Assembly (NCBI GenBank): GCA_947683625.1
Contig: CANTUR010000069.1
Span: 310,001 to 374,000, forward strand
Source: Mallotus nudiflorus
Lineage: Eukaryota > Streptophyta > Magnoliopsida > Malpighiales > Euphorbiaceae
Direction of reading: 5' to 3'
Length of the DNA: 64,000 bases
The notes below the pieces were generated by a model. That model was given only the letters and a program-made list of their open reading frames with translations, did no database searches and was not told where the DNA came from. A program made the translations under genes and the position numbers. Positions 34,381-45,248 of the stretch are shown here, piece by piece; position 1 is the stretch's first letter, and each line of letters opens with the position of its first letter.

Positions 34381-34802
34381 TCTCTATTTTTTTTTTTTTT
34401 TAAGATTTGGAATAAGCTGGTAGTGGCTCTTCTTTACCACATAGTCGGTATAAAAGCTATATTAAGTTTATTCATTGATTATTTGTTGCTTGCTCGATTC
34501 TTTGTTGCCCGTATACGACGAGAGTGAAATTAGACCGTAATTATTTGTATTAGGAGGTAACAAGTCAATGAGAAAAGGGCAATTTCGGAAGAGGAAGTTA
34601 TTACCCGTTATCCTTTCCTTCTATTTGGCAGTAGCCCTAATTATGATTATCACGTGCGTCAATATTCGGGGAAATAACGAAGGGTTTTGTAGGGTTTAAG
34701 GAGGGAGGCAGTGATTGTATTTCTATGCTCTTCCATTTCCATTCTCACTCCCACACATTTAGTTAGGGTTTCTTATTATCTTTGCAAAGCTGTTCATTTA
34801 CC
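34381..34802 (+). promoter_or_regulatory. Presumed promoter and 5' UTR of the PPR gene
   Basis: Holds a G-box core CACGTG (34651-34656) and two telo-boxes read on the minus strand as AAACCCTA (34690-34697 and 34764-34771). Telo-boxes are common upstream of plant genes for organelle gene expression and ribosomes. No clear TATA box is seen. The transcription start is not known, so which parts are promoter and which are 5' UTR is inference. The short upstream ORF is listed separately. Confidence 0.5.
34725..34766 (+). CDS. Upstream ORF, 13 codons (putative)
   Basis: ATG at 34725-34727 opens 13 codons (MLFHFHSHSHTFS) ending at TAG 34764-34766, 36 bases before the PPR start codon. It is rich in His, Ser and Phe. 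If transcription starts upstream of it, it could reduce or regulate PPR translation. Its stop codon overlaps the second telo-box. No evidence that it is translated; it may be chance. Confidence 0.3.
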   Translation: MLFHFHSHSHTFS

Positions 34803-36305
34803 ATGTGGACTTTACGTCGAGCTTCGAATCCTCTCAGGTGAGTCCTCTCTCTTTCTCCTTATCTTCCTTGATTCTTTACATCTTGGTGAAAATGATGACA
34901 AAATTGGGGATATGATATTTTTTTTGAAGGATATGTTTCTTTTAGTTAGGATTCTTTTGATTGATTTTGATTTGATTATATATAAATAAAAATGCTTTGA
35001 GTAAATGAAGCAGAGTGGAATTTTCTGAGTTTCACCGGAAAAGAAGAAAAAATATATATAAATAATCAATTTGAGTCCAATAAATAGTAGTAATTTTCTT
35101 TTTTATGCGTATGGGAACCCTTTTTGGTTCTATCTAGTTTAAGAAAAAGGGAGCTTCTGACTGTAAGAGCAATTAATTATTAATTGTGAAAGTATGGAAA
35201 TAGTTACATAATTCTTACTGAAGTTTTGTTTAGTCTGTGATCTGGAATAGATGCACGGCTGGTTTTATCATTTGGAATTTTTGCCATAATCAAGTGACAT
35301 TATATAGTTGCTCTATTCCCAGGTTCCGGGGGTTCAATCTGGGAACTTCTCGAATATGTTGTGCGAAATCAGAAACCTTTTCTAATTATTTAGAAGACAA
35401 TCCTGCTACTTTTGTGTTTCCTCAAATAGCATCTGAAAAATGCTTATTTTACCACACTGCAAATGTCTGTTCAAAGTTTTCTGCGGAGAGGTGCAGTCTC
35501 TCTTCACAAGCTGGTGCAGAAAGCAGTGAACCAGAAGATGACTTGGAGGATGGATTTTCTGAACTTGAAACACCTGCTAGTGCCAATGCAATTGAGGAGA
35601 CCGATGCAGTGGGCGGAAATGAAGATGAATTAGTTTCTGAACCTGAGCTTGATGATGATGATGATGACAGCGGATCGAAAAATTCACTGGAACTGTTGGA
35701 TACTGAAGTTGATTCAGGTGAGCAGACATCAATGAGGAAACAAATTCACTCAGAACTGTTTAAGGCCATGATTGCTGCTCAAAATGTGCCTTTAAATACT
35801 GTTCTTGATAAGTGGAGAGAAGAAGGAAAGAAAATGGGTCGGGCAGAGATCTCACTGGCTATGCTCAATCTTCGTAAACGCCGAATGTATGGGAGGGCCC
35901 TGCAGGTAGTTTGAGTTGATACCATTTTCCATGCATTTGTGACATGCTTTATTAAGGTGTTATTGTAAGGTTTTTGAATGTTTCAGCCATGCATCCTGTT
36001 AGCTCTTTTCATGATTTTCCATCAATTTGACTGTGTTGGCATCCACACACATTGTCAATTTCAGTTTTAAACTTATATTTACGACTTTACTAAAATCATG
36101 TCACATTGTTCTGTTACTCCACTGCATCCACTCTTGGTATTTGTGTTCACTGCTTAACATCATTAATCCATGTTTAGGCAGTATTAATCCTTTTTTTTTT
36201 TTTTTTTTACAATTTTCTCTATATCCATTTTTAGGCTGTATCCCAAATGAAGAGGAACTGATCTTTAAGGCAATTGATTATGTATCTAATTAAGAAGTTG
36301 CAAAC

Positions 36306-36337
<32 letters not shown>

Positions 36338-38562
36338 TAAGGTTTTTTTGCAAATTTCAGGATTTTGTTAGTATAACCATTTCACGTCTATTAATGAGAT
36401 GGATGATGATGTTGCCTCCAGCTTATTCAGTGACACTGTGTTTTTATGTTCCTGCTCTGTTGAATTAACAAAGTGATGTAGACAAAAGATTTTATAAAAT
36501 CTGCAACCACACCTTAGTTTTTTGGTAACTTTTGTCTTTCATTTTTAATCTGTTAATTGTACTTCACTCCTCTATTTTTGGAAATCTGTGCTGGAGGATT
36601 TCAGTTTTTCCACATTTCCTGGATGTGCTTATGCACATTTGTGTGCGTGTATTGTGTGCCTTCTCTTTCAATTTTAACATAGTTCTAATTCTTCATAACC
36701 ACTTGTTCATTTGTTTTTTATTCCCAGATGCTTTGAAGTATTTATTATATTTTTTTTTTTGTTATTTCAGTCACACTTGGGCATTTTTTAAGTTGCATCA
36801 TCCCTTTGTCATTTTGTTTTGTTAACAAGTCCACGGCCTTTGAGAGTGTTGGTCCACGCACACATGTGGACTTATAAATGGGATAACAAAACCAATTGGC
36901 TTATGTTAAGGTCCAATCTACACCACTTATAAGCCACTTTATTGCTTTGCACTTTTCCAATGTGGGCTATTTTCTCCAACACGTTTTAATTTCTCAATTA
37001 GTTCCACAAGTAGCTTTAGCTGAACCTGCTATAGTTGTTAGATGGGCTGCTGGAGGAATTTCTGATTCTCTTTTACATGATGTCTTCTTAGAATTTCCTG
37101 ATTTGGGCATGTTTGGCTTACTTTTTTTCTTTTTATAGAAGACATGTTACTGTTATGTTTGCTTATTATGTTTTTCTTGAATTTAATGGAAGATTTTATA
37201 ATCTGCTGTCGTGGCTTCAGTGTAACAGTTTTATCTTTGTGCATATTTAGGTCACTCCATTTTGTGTTTTGTACTAGTTGCATTTTTTTTCTTACTTGTT
37301 TCATGCTTCTGTAGCTCTCAGAGTGGTTGGAGGCCAATAAGCAACTTGACTTTGTTGAGAGAGATTATGCTTCTCGTGTTGATCTGATTGCAAAGGTACG
37401 TGGTCTCCAGAAGGCAGAGAACTATATTGAGAAGATCCCAAAATCATTTAGAGGGGAGGTAATCTACCGAACCTTTTTGGCTAATTGTGTATCTGCAAAT
37501 AATGTGAAGAAAGCCGAAGAAGTATTCAACAAAATGAAAGATCTTGAATTTCCAATCACAACATTCGCATGTAACCAGCTTCTCCTTCTTTATAAGAGGC
37601 TTGATAAGAAAAAGATAGCTGATGTATTGTTGCTAATGGAGAAAGAAAATGTTAAGCCTTCCCTCTTCACTTACAAACTCTTAATAGACACCAAAGGCCA
37701 ATCCAATGACTTAACAGGAATGGATCAAATTGTAGAGACAATGAAGGCTGAAGGGATTGAACCTGACATCAACACTCAAGCAATCCTGGCCAAGCACTAT
37801 ATTTCTGGCGGCTTGAAAGAAAAAGCTGAGACTATTTTGAAAGAGATGGAAGGCGGAAACTTGAAACAGCATCGATGGGCATGCAGGGCTTTACTTCCTC
37901 TTTATGCTGAACTTAGACAAGCTGATGAAGTTGGAAGAGTTTGGAAAGTTTGTGAGTCAAATCCCCGTCTTGAGGAGTGCATGGCTGCCATTGAAGCTTG
38001 GGGAAAGCTGAAAAAAATTGAAGAAGCTGAGGCAGTTTTTGATATGATGCTGAAAACATGGAAGAAGCTCACTTCGAGGCATTACTCTGCGCTTTTGAAG
38101 GTTTATGCTAGCCATAAGATGTTATCCAAGGGGAAAGATCTGGTCAGGCGGATGGATGACAGTGGTTGCCGAATTGGCCCACTGACTTGGGATGCACTTG
38201 TCAAGCTTTATGTTGAAGCAGGGGAGGTTGAAAAAGCTGACTCTATGTTGCAAAAGGCAGCACAGCAGAACCAGATGAAGCCAATGTTCAGTTCTTACAT
38301 TGCTATTATGAATCAGTATGCGAAGAGGGGCGACATACACAATGCTGAAAAAATGTTTCACAGGATGAGACAAGCTGGTTACGTTGCACGACTTAGGCAA
38401 TTCCAAACTCTTGTACAGACTTACATAAATGCGAAGGCGCCAGCTTATGGGATTAGGGAGCGGATGAAGGCAGATAATATATTCCCTAACAAGGCTCTGG
38501 CTGCCCAACTGGCTCAGGTCGATGCATTCAGGAAGACAGCAGTGTCGGATTTGCTCGACTGA
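34803..38562 (+). CDS. PPR596: P-class pentatricopeptide-repeat protein, PPR596-like, three exons
   Basis: Exons 34803-34837, 35323-35905 and 37315-38562, all with GT-AG introns and matching phase, give 621 residues. Exon 1 (35 bases) encodes MWTLRRASNPL, an Arg-rich start typical of organelle targeting peptides. Residues about 75-175 are very acidic, with a run of six Asp. Residues about 207-250 ('LSEWLEANKQLDFVERDYASRVDL') precede about ten PPR motifs at roughly 254-598. There are no E, DYW or SMR domains, so it is P class. Sequence and layout resemble Arabidopsis At1g80270 (PPR596), a mitochondrial protein that affects rps3 RNA editing. Mitochondrial RNA binding here is inference. Paralogues (At1g15480, At3g15590) are alternatives. 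No stop or shift is seen; this is the only intact host gene. Confidence 0.9.
35906..37314 (+). other. Intron 2 of the PPR gene
   Basis: 1409 bases between GT at 35906 and AG at 37313-37314. It is T-rich and carries a T-run at about 36190-36209 and a T-run joined to an A-run at about 36309-36339. Frames inside it (36027-36825, 36896-37138) are intronic and not genes. The T-rich acceptor tract is typical of plant introns. Confidence 0.85.
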
Positions 38563-39344
38563 AGTTTTTGGTGGTTTTGATGCATAAAGTCATTGTTGTC
38601 AGCTATTTTATTTGTGCAGAGCCCTCGTTCGCTATTATTAGTAGTAGATGGAGCCATTTGGTGCTCGTGTAGACTTTTTTCAGCTAGTTTTGTTTCGGGG
38701 CAGCATGTTCTTGATCTTTATGGGGATGTTTAGATCTTGGTCCTTCTGCAATTTTTCGGTCCTTAAATGATATTTTACTAGATAGAATTGTGCATGTGCC
38801 GTTGGTACATTTTGAGGTCTGACATGCCCGATGATGGTGGCACAGACATAGAATTGTGCATGTGCCGTCGGTAAATTTTGAGGGTTGACGTACTCAATCT
38901 CGATGATGGCAGCTGTGTATGTGCGGACAGGATGAAAAATGCTTTTTAATTATGACACGCTAAAATGAATATTAAAATTTAAAATATTGATCATTTAATT
39001 ATGTTTTTATCAAATTAAAAATGATAACTAATCTGTTTTTCTATAAGAATTGTTTGCTAATCTTTTCTTCCCCAAGTTTGGCTAAAATTTTATTTTGAGT
39101 GAATTTAATATTTTACCGATAAGTGTTATATAAAATTTATTTTTCTTCAATTTGACCCCATTTAACTCTAAATAAAATGCAGGGCTGGTTTAATTCACCT
39201 GTAATGGGAAAAAGTTTTAAAATAGTGCTGATCAAATTTTTAGTTATTTTAGATAAAAATTATTAATTATTGATTTTGAAATTTCACCAAATACTTAGTT
39301 AATTGTGAAAACATTTCTATTAATTACTTAATTCAAAGATTAGT
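38563..39344 (+). other. PPR 3' UTR and downstream flank
   Basis: Contains an imperfect tandem duplication (atagaattgtgcatgtgccg at 38782 and again at 38848). No clear poly(A) signal stands out by eye. From about 38940 the sequence becomes AT-rich intergenic, running into the remnant LTR of Athila copy 2. Confidence 0.6.
38782..38913 (+). repeat. ~66-bp imperfect tandem duplication downstream of the PPR gene
   Basis: Two copies 66 bases apart share atagaattgtgcatgtgccg and then 'attttgagg', followed by a 'gatgatggtggca / gatgatggcagc' block. Confidence 0.8.
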
Positions 39345-40100
39345 GTTCTTACTTTTAATTCAATCTTTCTAAGATCAAATTAATTCCTAAACTAATTTAG
39401 ACCAATGTTCACTTATGAGCATCTAAAGAATTGTGGATCTTTCTCTCGAATAAACTCATAATTAATTGATTGCAATTAACTCCCAATTATTCAGCTCTCA
39501 TTTAATTAAATGCTTCCTATAACTAATTTCAATCTTAACTTTTAATCAATAATAATTGCCTAATCGTCTCTCAACTAATTAAACAATTAATAGGTTGTTA
39601 TTCATTCTAAATAGAATCCATTTCTCAATCAAACACTTTAATTTAGATTCATTCATTAGGTGATCAATCTAAGGAAGACCTTAAGCATAATAACAACCAA
39701 TGAACTGTATTTTTTTTTTATTTAGGTTTAATTCACTTTAATCACATGATTGAGTCAAAGCAAGAATCCTAAGAGAAATTTAATGCTACAAATTACATCT
39801 GTAGCAACCCATCTTTGGGCCAATGATGTGGATGAGGCTATGGATTTGACAAAATGGGCACACACATACCGATTAAGAGAAGAGAAGTATAATAAAATAA
39901 GAACCATAATTGAGTGAGAAAACAAAAACCCCTATTTCGTTGCTTGAAGCTAAAATAGAAGCTCTAGAATTCTTCAAGTGTAATAAATGAATGAAAACAA
40001 AATAAAATCTATCCAACAAATATGCATGATCCCCTTTTAATCTAAGAAAACAAAATAAATTAAACTAAACTAAAAACTTAAAAAGAAGCGGTATACTCCC
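39345..40100 (-). repeat. Partial 3' LTR of Athila copy 2
   Basis: Matches about 49670-50290 of the right LTR, with blocks such as 'gtggatctttctctcgaataa' shared closely (gtggatctttctctcgaata against atggatctttctctcgaata). It has about 75 extra bases near 39800-39870. The inner U3 part, present at 50300-50885, has no counterpart: the LTR match gives way almost directly to the end of ORF3. Confidence 0.78.
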
Positions 40101-40106
40101 TTCATT

Positions 40107-41309
40107 TTGATGAACTTGGTGATGAAGAAAGTGGAATGTCGTACTTTGTTGCTTCATTTGATCCCTTTAATCTTTTTACTTGAAGAGCTTGTTGTTTTAA
40201 TTCTTCCACTTGGAGCTATAATTTATCATTTCTTGCATCAAAACGTCTGTCCAAAGCATCTAACTAATCCAGAACCTCCATAACAAATGCTTCTATCCCA
40301 GTGTCATAGGCATTTAATAATTCTATAATCCTCCTTAAAATGTCAGCACTCCCTGCATCGTGATTCCCTTTTTTTCTTGATTGCACTTCAATAGCATTGT
40401 CATCATCTATTTCCACAACGTTTGGAAGATACACATCACCATGACGTAATGCATGTTGACACAACAAATAACACTTGTGTGAAGTCACATCCTCCAAATC
40501 TTTCCATTCTGTAATGATCTTTGCTTGGAAATGAAATCTTCATCTAACAATTCAAGTTCTAAAATCCCTAAAATCATGCTTGGCTATATAAAAATGTGCA
40601 AAATACATAGCCAACCTGAAACTATATGCCTTACAGATATTGCTGATTTTCATGTCTGTACCACATACATACTTTTGTGTTAGTATGCAAATAGTATAGC
40701 ATAAAAAGCGTGATACTTTAGTACTATCCCATTTCCTAAAAATCAAATGTAACATGAACTTATGCATCAACAATATGAATGATTTTTTTATTAATCCACT
40801 ATTCATTAATTGTCTCTCACATAATCTATCCCCTTCAGTGATTTCATTCCAAAAACCATGTATATTGTAATTTGGTAAAGGTTGACAAATAACCCCATCA
40901 GAAAAACCAAAAATCTCAAACATTAGCTCATAGTCAAAATGATATTCTTTAAAAAAAATAGCTATAAGAAAGACATTTTGATTCTCATTTAAAATCCTTA
41001 CTGTAGTATAAAAATTAAAAGTAAGCTTAAAGAAAATATCATATTTGACTGCCATCAATTTAGACTAGCCCAATCTATCACAAAAAGCATATACATCATC
41101 CTTCAACCCTATATCAATTAGCACATCTTCCTCAAAATATTTGGGCATACTGAATTTTCTTTTAACAAAGAACATAATCTCTTACCTTCTTCTTTAGAAT
41201 ATATATGAAAGAAAGCCTCATAATTAGCTCTAATATCATATAACTTACCTTTATTAAAGTCAACCTTATTTCCTCTTATATTACTTGAATGATTATGTTT
41301 TCTGACCAT
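40107..41309 (-). pseudogene. Athila copy 2 ORF3 (ATHILA ORF-type protein)
   Basis: Minus-strand start ATG at 41309-41307 ('MVRKHNHSSNIRGN'). The N-terminal part is out of frame with the rest; a shift lies near 41120-41150. The long part, 41058-40107, reads 'FYTTVRILNENQN', 'MFEIFGFSDG', 'YNIHGFWNEITEGDR' and 'KSFILLMHKFMLHLIF', the same plan as ORF3 of copy 1. It ends with a coiled coil ('LDALDRRFDARNDKL', then 'QVEELKQQALQVKRL') and a Ser-rich tail. Internal stops follow 'CDRLG', 'DFRT' and 'MEVLD'. No membrane span is seen. Function in this family is not known. Confidence 0.72.
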
Positions 41310-42289
41310 GATAACAAAACTCAACTGCAATAGAAAAAACAAAGAGGATTAAATTAGAAGAGATATATGATTGAAAATAAGAGAGTTTAAATAAAGGATA
41401 AAATTAAATGAAACTAGGAAAAGTTTTAAAAAATAAATAAGATTTTTGAAAATAATGAGAAGTATACTCTTAAAAGAAAAAGAAAAATTATTTATAAAGA
41501 GAAATTAGTTGAAACTAAAATAATATTGAACTAGTATTAAATTTCAAATAAAAAAACTAATTAGATATTAACAAGAAAACAAAATAAAAATTTTAAATTC
41601 AAAACCCCTAAAAATTTTAATTAAAAAAAAATTCCCTCCCGACCCTCTTTTTCCCACTATTAAAATCAATAATGTCCTGAGTATTGTGAAAAAAAGTCTA
41701 ATGAAAAAAATTTGAAAACACAATGGAAAAAATTCTTATGCAATGCATGGTTGTGCACGCCCAGACGCATAGCCATGCTTGATAATGTTTTTCTTGCCAA
41801 ATTGCTAATCAGGTTGTACAAGTGTGCGCATGGGTGCACATGACTGTGCCTTGTTTTATTTTCCCTTCCTTAATTAATTATCATGTCACATGGTTATGCG
41901 AGTGGGTGTGCATGGCCATGTCAGTTATCAGCTCTAAAGTAACTTTCAAGTTTTCACCTATTTACACATGATTGCAAATACCATCTTAATACCACATCAA
42001 AACACACATGTATTCATATAAAAACAACTTACAAACTTGCCTCATTGTGATACTCCTTAACTTCTTCTTCTTGAAAACAATTGATAAGGGAAAGTCATGA
42101 ATTTTCAAAACTAAATGAAGAAAAAACTAAATGAATAAAGAAAATTAACAAAGAGATCAAATTAAATAAAATACTTAGTTGAGCCTCCAAGAAGTGCTTA
42201 TTTTAGGTCTTTAAGCTAGACTATAGCATGCTCTATTTGCTTGGATCCATAAAATAGGCAACTTGATGGAAATCCTCCATTTTGCCTCC
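41310..42289 (-). other. Athila copy 2 spacer between pol and ORF3
   Basis: Non-coding. A-rich on the plus strand at 41340-41640, then the 'catggccatg' motif cluster (listed separately), then A-rich again. No gene. Confidence 0.65.
41738..41930. repeat. 'gtgcatggccatg' motif cluster, shared with the LTR
   Basis: Several imperfect motifs built on catggttgtgcac, gcatagccatgc and gtgtgcatggccatg. The 15-mer gtgtgcatggccatg at 41906-41920 occurs exactly in the LTR at 50557-50571, within a matching cluster at 50477-50625. Confidence 0.75.
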
Positions 42290-42440
42290 ATGATACATTT
42301 TAATCTTTGCCCTTTGACCTTGAACTTCTCTCCTTATGCATTACTGAATTCCATAGCTCTATGAGGAAATGCTTGTAATACAGTAAAAGACCTTAGCCAT
42401 TTGCTCCTTAGCTTCCCTTGAAACAATATTTGATCTTCGC
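42290..42440 (-). pseudogene. Athila copy 2 integrase C-terminal stub
   Basis: The minus strand gives 'GKLRSKWL', 'AFPHRAMEF' and 'KFKVKGQRLK', matching the conserved end of Athila pol (GKLRSRW, FPxGAVE, FKVNGQRLK). It is the only part of RT-RH-INT left. Confidence 0.7.
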
Positions 42441-42702
42441 TTAGAAAAGTTTATCTTAAATATGGGGGTAAAGATTTTATATCTAATGTTGGTGGTTTTA
42501 TCATAAAAAGGGGTGTAGGTTCAATGTTTGAAGGCAATTTATAATTTGAATATGACATTTATTCATAATAAGATTGTACCTAAAAACACCTTTCTAAATC
42601 TTTTAAATCATAAGACTTTACTAACCTCCATCATTGGACTTCATTCACAAACTCATCAACTATCATGTAATTATCCTTTTAAAAAGGATGCTTCATACAT
42701 TG
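42441..42702. other. Athila copy 2 deletion region
   Basis: Only about 260 bases separate the integrase end from the protease, where RT, RNase H and integrase (about 3 kb in copy 1) should be. I recognise nothing in it. The plus frame at 42528-42710 is not convincing. Confidence 0.6.
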
Positions 42703-43709
42703 TTACATAGTAAATTTACAACTTTCTTCACCAACTCTCAATATAAGAGTTTCATCATACACATCAATGATGGCTTTTGTAGTGTACATAAAAGGCATAC
42801 CAAAAATTAAAGGAACATCCTCATCTTCCTCAAAGTCAAGTACTACAAAATCTACTAAAAATATGAACTTCCCTTCCTTTACTAACACATCCTCCACTAT
42901 GTCTTTTGGCTTCTTGATAGTTCTATCTGCAAGCTATAAATAAATGTTGATAACTTTAGCTTACCTAATCCAAGATTCCTGTAAATAGATAAAGACATTA
43001 AATTAATAAAAGCACTTAAATCACAAAGAGCTTTTTGAACATTTAAATTTCAAATAGAGCAAGGTATACTTTAAAAGAAGCTTGCTTGAAACTATGGCAC
43101 TACACTCTTTGTTGAGTGTAACAGTCTTAAATTCATGCAAATTTCTTTTGCTATAGATGAGCTACTTTATAAATTTTGCATATTTTGGCATCTAAGCTAT
43201 AACTTCGACTAAAGGTATGTTGATGTGTAATCTTTAAACATTTTCAAGAACTTTACAAATTTCTGATCATGCTTCTGTTTCCGTAGCCTCGATACAAAAG
43301 GCACTAGTGGCTTATAAAGCTTAGGTTGAGGTGTTGACCCCTTTTGTTAATTCTTATTTTGAACCTCTACCTATTTTTGAACTTGCACTGCAACCTAATC
43401 ATCTTTTTTTTCTCCTTTTTCCTCATTATTTTGAATGTTATTATTCCTTTTAGGTAACTGTAACTCTTTTCCACTCTTTAAGGTGATTTCTTTCAAATGT
43501 TCCTTAGGATTCTTGTCCATATTACTATGAAGATTTCTTTAATTCCTTGTGGAAAGAGAATTGGCTAACTGACTCATTTGTAACTCCAAATTATGGATCG
43601 AGGATGATTGATTTCTGAACATGAGTTGAATGTCTTGATGCATATGCTCAGATCTCCTTTTAAGCCTTTTTATTGCATCATCATGTTGATTCATCTTGTT
43701 TACTATTAT
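42703..43709 (-). pseudogene. Athila copy 2 protease and gag-protease linker
   Basis: The minus-strand frame 42897-42703 reads 'VEDVLVKEGKFIF' (start variant MEDV), 'DFVVLDFEEDEDVPLIFGMPF' and 'KAIIDVYDETLILRVGEE', the second half of an Athila protease. Upstream, 'KALCDLSAFINLM' near 43000-43040 is the active site with Asp present and the usual Gly changed to Ser. Further right are 'MPKYAKFIK' (about 43175-43200) and 'NSLSTRN' / 'KEITLKSGKEL' linker blocks up to the insertion at 43710. Several stops. Confidence 0.72.
43705..43709. repeat. Target-site duplication attat, left copy
   Basis: attat immediately before TGTTAGTGATATG; the same attat is at 48144-48148 after the element. Confidence 0.85.
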
Positions 43710-45234
43710 TGTTAGTGATATGCATTAAGTCAATCATGTATGACCATGTTTTGACTTTATCATTTTATTTAATAAAGAGGCATTTTTCATTATCATTTTG
43801 TGTTATGATAATTTCTTGAATAGTCAATTCTTACTAAGGTCATCAACTATGTGACTTGATAGTAAAACCCTTAGATTAAATATGAATTCTATTCAAATTA
43901 TCCCTAGTCATAACAATGTATTATGGCTAGTATGGTGTTGATTGATGATTATGTTTTACTAATCATGAATATGAGATATTAAGTCAACTCATAGGTACTT
44001 GTTTAAGAAATCAAGTGTTGGATTATGAGAATAGTACATAGATAATTGTCATAAGTAATTCTCATTACAGTAATATTGGCTTAGTCCTTTGACCTTGAAA
44101 TCACCATGGATTTCTACAAAACTATTTTATATTTTAACATAATCATACATTATTTTTAACCGGATGATAAAATAGGTTGTTGTTGGTTATAAAATAAGTT
44201 ATGAGAGAAATATGAGTGATTGAGAAGGAATTTGTCCCCCATGTAATAGGAGTAAGATACCTATGGGGCCCTTGATAAGATAGATTAAGGAAAATGTATG
44301 GTCATGCTAAAGTACATTAATAAAGAGTTATCATTCTCAGTCTACTTGGAATCAAGAAATTATATGATTGAATTCTATAAGGATGATATAATCTATGCCT
44401 TATATTCAACCAAGATATCATGTGACAAAGGGACTAGAATATTTATTGTATATTAGGTTATGTCAGATTACTTTACATGACTCGGGTAGTCATAATGTCT
44501 TACTAGATGCCACTTATAACTTGTAGGCCTAAATAGAGATTTAAGGCTCACTGCCAACGTGATGTGAACCTATAGGATCACACACTTTGAACAAGCCCAA
44601 AACGAATATAGGTTTAACAAGCCTAAATAAGCTCTATGGAAATAAATAAATAAAATATTTATTTATTTATTTATTATTTATTTATTTAAGGTAAAAGTTA
44701 TCTTAAATAAATAGAATATTATTTCTGATTTAATTTTAAATAAAATCAGAATAAGAATAAATGAGAAATTACCAAAAGGTTGTTTAACAAGTGAAACCCT
44801 AATTTAAATGTCTATAAATATGTTATATTCTCTAGGGTTTTATACACTGTCATTATTCTGCGGCTAAATTTGTTTTCTCTCTTTTAGAAAATAAAACACA
44901 GAATTCCTTTTAATTCTTGATTTGTGAGAAATCAAGAGAATGTCCTAGCATACAAATATTCATTTTCAAAATGAAGGGTTGTTCATGTGGACACTTGTGG
45001 AGGATGGATTCTTTTGGAGACGTCTCAAATCCGATCTGCTAAATTAAAAGCTTGAGGTAGGGTGTCACCAGAGTGAAACTCCTCTTTTCCTTCAAGATTT
45101 CTTGCCTCTTCTATGTTTGTGGTAAGAAAAAAAAAACCCTAAAGTTAATCATTTAATTGAATTACTTGGATCCGAGTTCGGGTTTATGATTCAAATTTTA
45201 TTTTTCCACTGCGTATAGAATCACAAACTCAACA
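43710..45234 (+). repeat. 5' LTR of the non-autonomous element
   Basis: TGTTAGTGATATG to CTCAACA, 1525 bp. TATAAATA at 44813-44820 with the ttta/aaat hairpin about 100 bases upstream. It lacks about eight bases near 44027 that the 3' LTR has (gacccatc). Confidence 0.9.
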
Positions 45235-45235
45235 G

Positions 45236-45248
45236 TGGTATCAAAGCC
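45236..45248 (+). other. Primer-binding site (initiator Met tRNA) of the non-autonomous element
   Basis: TGGTATCAAAGCC one base after the LTR; close to the canonical TGGTATCAGAGCC, with one G to A change. Confidence 0.88.

Larger units (their letters stand above)
29123..34400 (+). mobile_element. hAT transposon, 5' end and transposase, truncated at 3' end
   Basis: Starts with TAGGGTTGAGCAGAAACCG at 29123, a hAT-type terminal repeat, followed by the usual subterminal 'ccgac' and 'tcggttcgg' motifs. A long C/T-rich leader with short ccctaa-like runs (29390-29580) precedes the transposase remnant (30652-34380). No matching inverted terminal repeat is present between 34380 and the PPR promoter, so the 3' end is lost and the 8-bp target duplication cannot be checked. 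A 1.55-kb solo LTR sits inside the first coding exon. Confidence 0.75.

Noticed and set aside
34381..34802. A 3' terminal repeat of the hAT element near the PPR promoter
   Set aside because: I looked for the complement of TAGGGTTGAGCAGAAACC and did not find it; the element is better called truncated.
35237..35322. In-frame extension upstream of PPR exon 2
   Set aside because: A clear acceptor (ctctattcccag) at 35311-35322 and the good exon 1 at 34803-34837 show this is intron 1. The joined exon 1 gives an organelle-type N-terminus.
36027..37138. Several open frames of 60-100 codons between PPR exons
   Set aside because: They lie in intron 2, are hydrophobic and T-rich, and have no recognisable similarity.
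38122..38508. 128-codon minus-strand frame
   Set aside because: Antisense shadow of the PPR repeats; no independent support.
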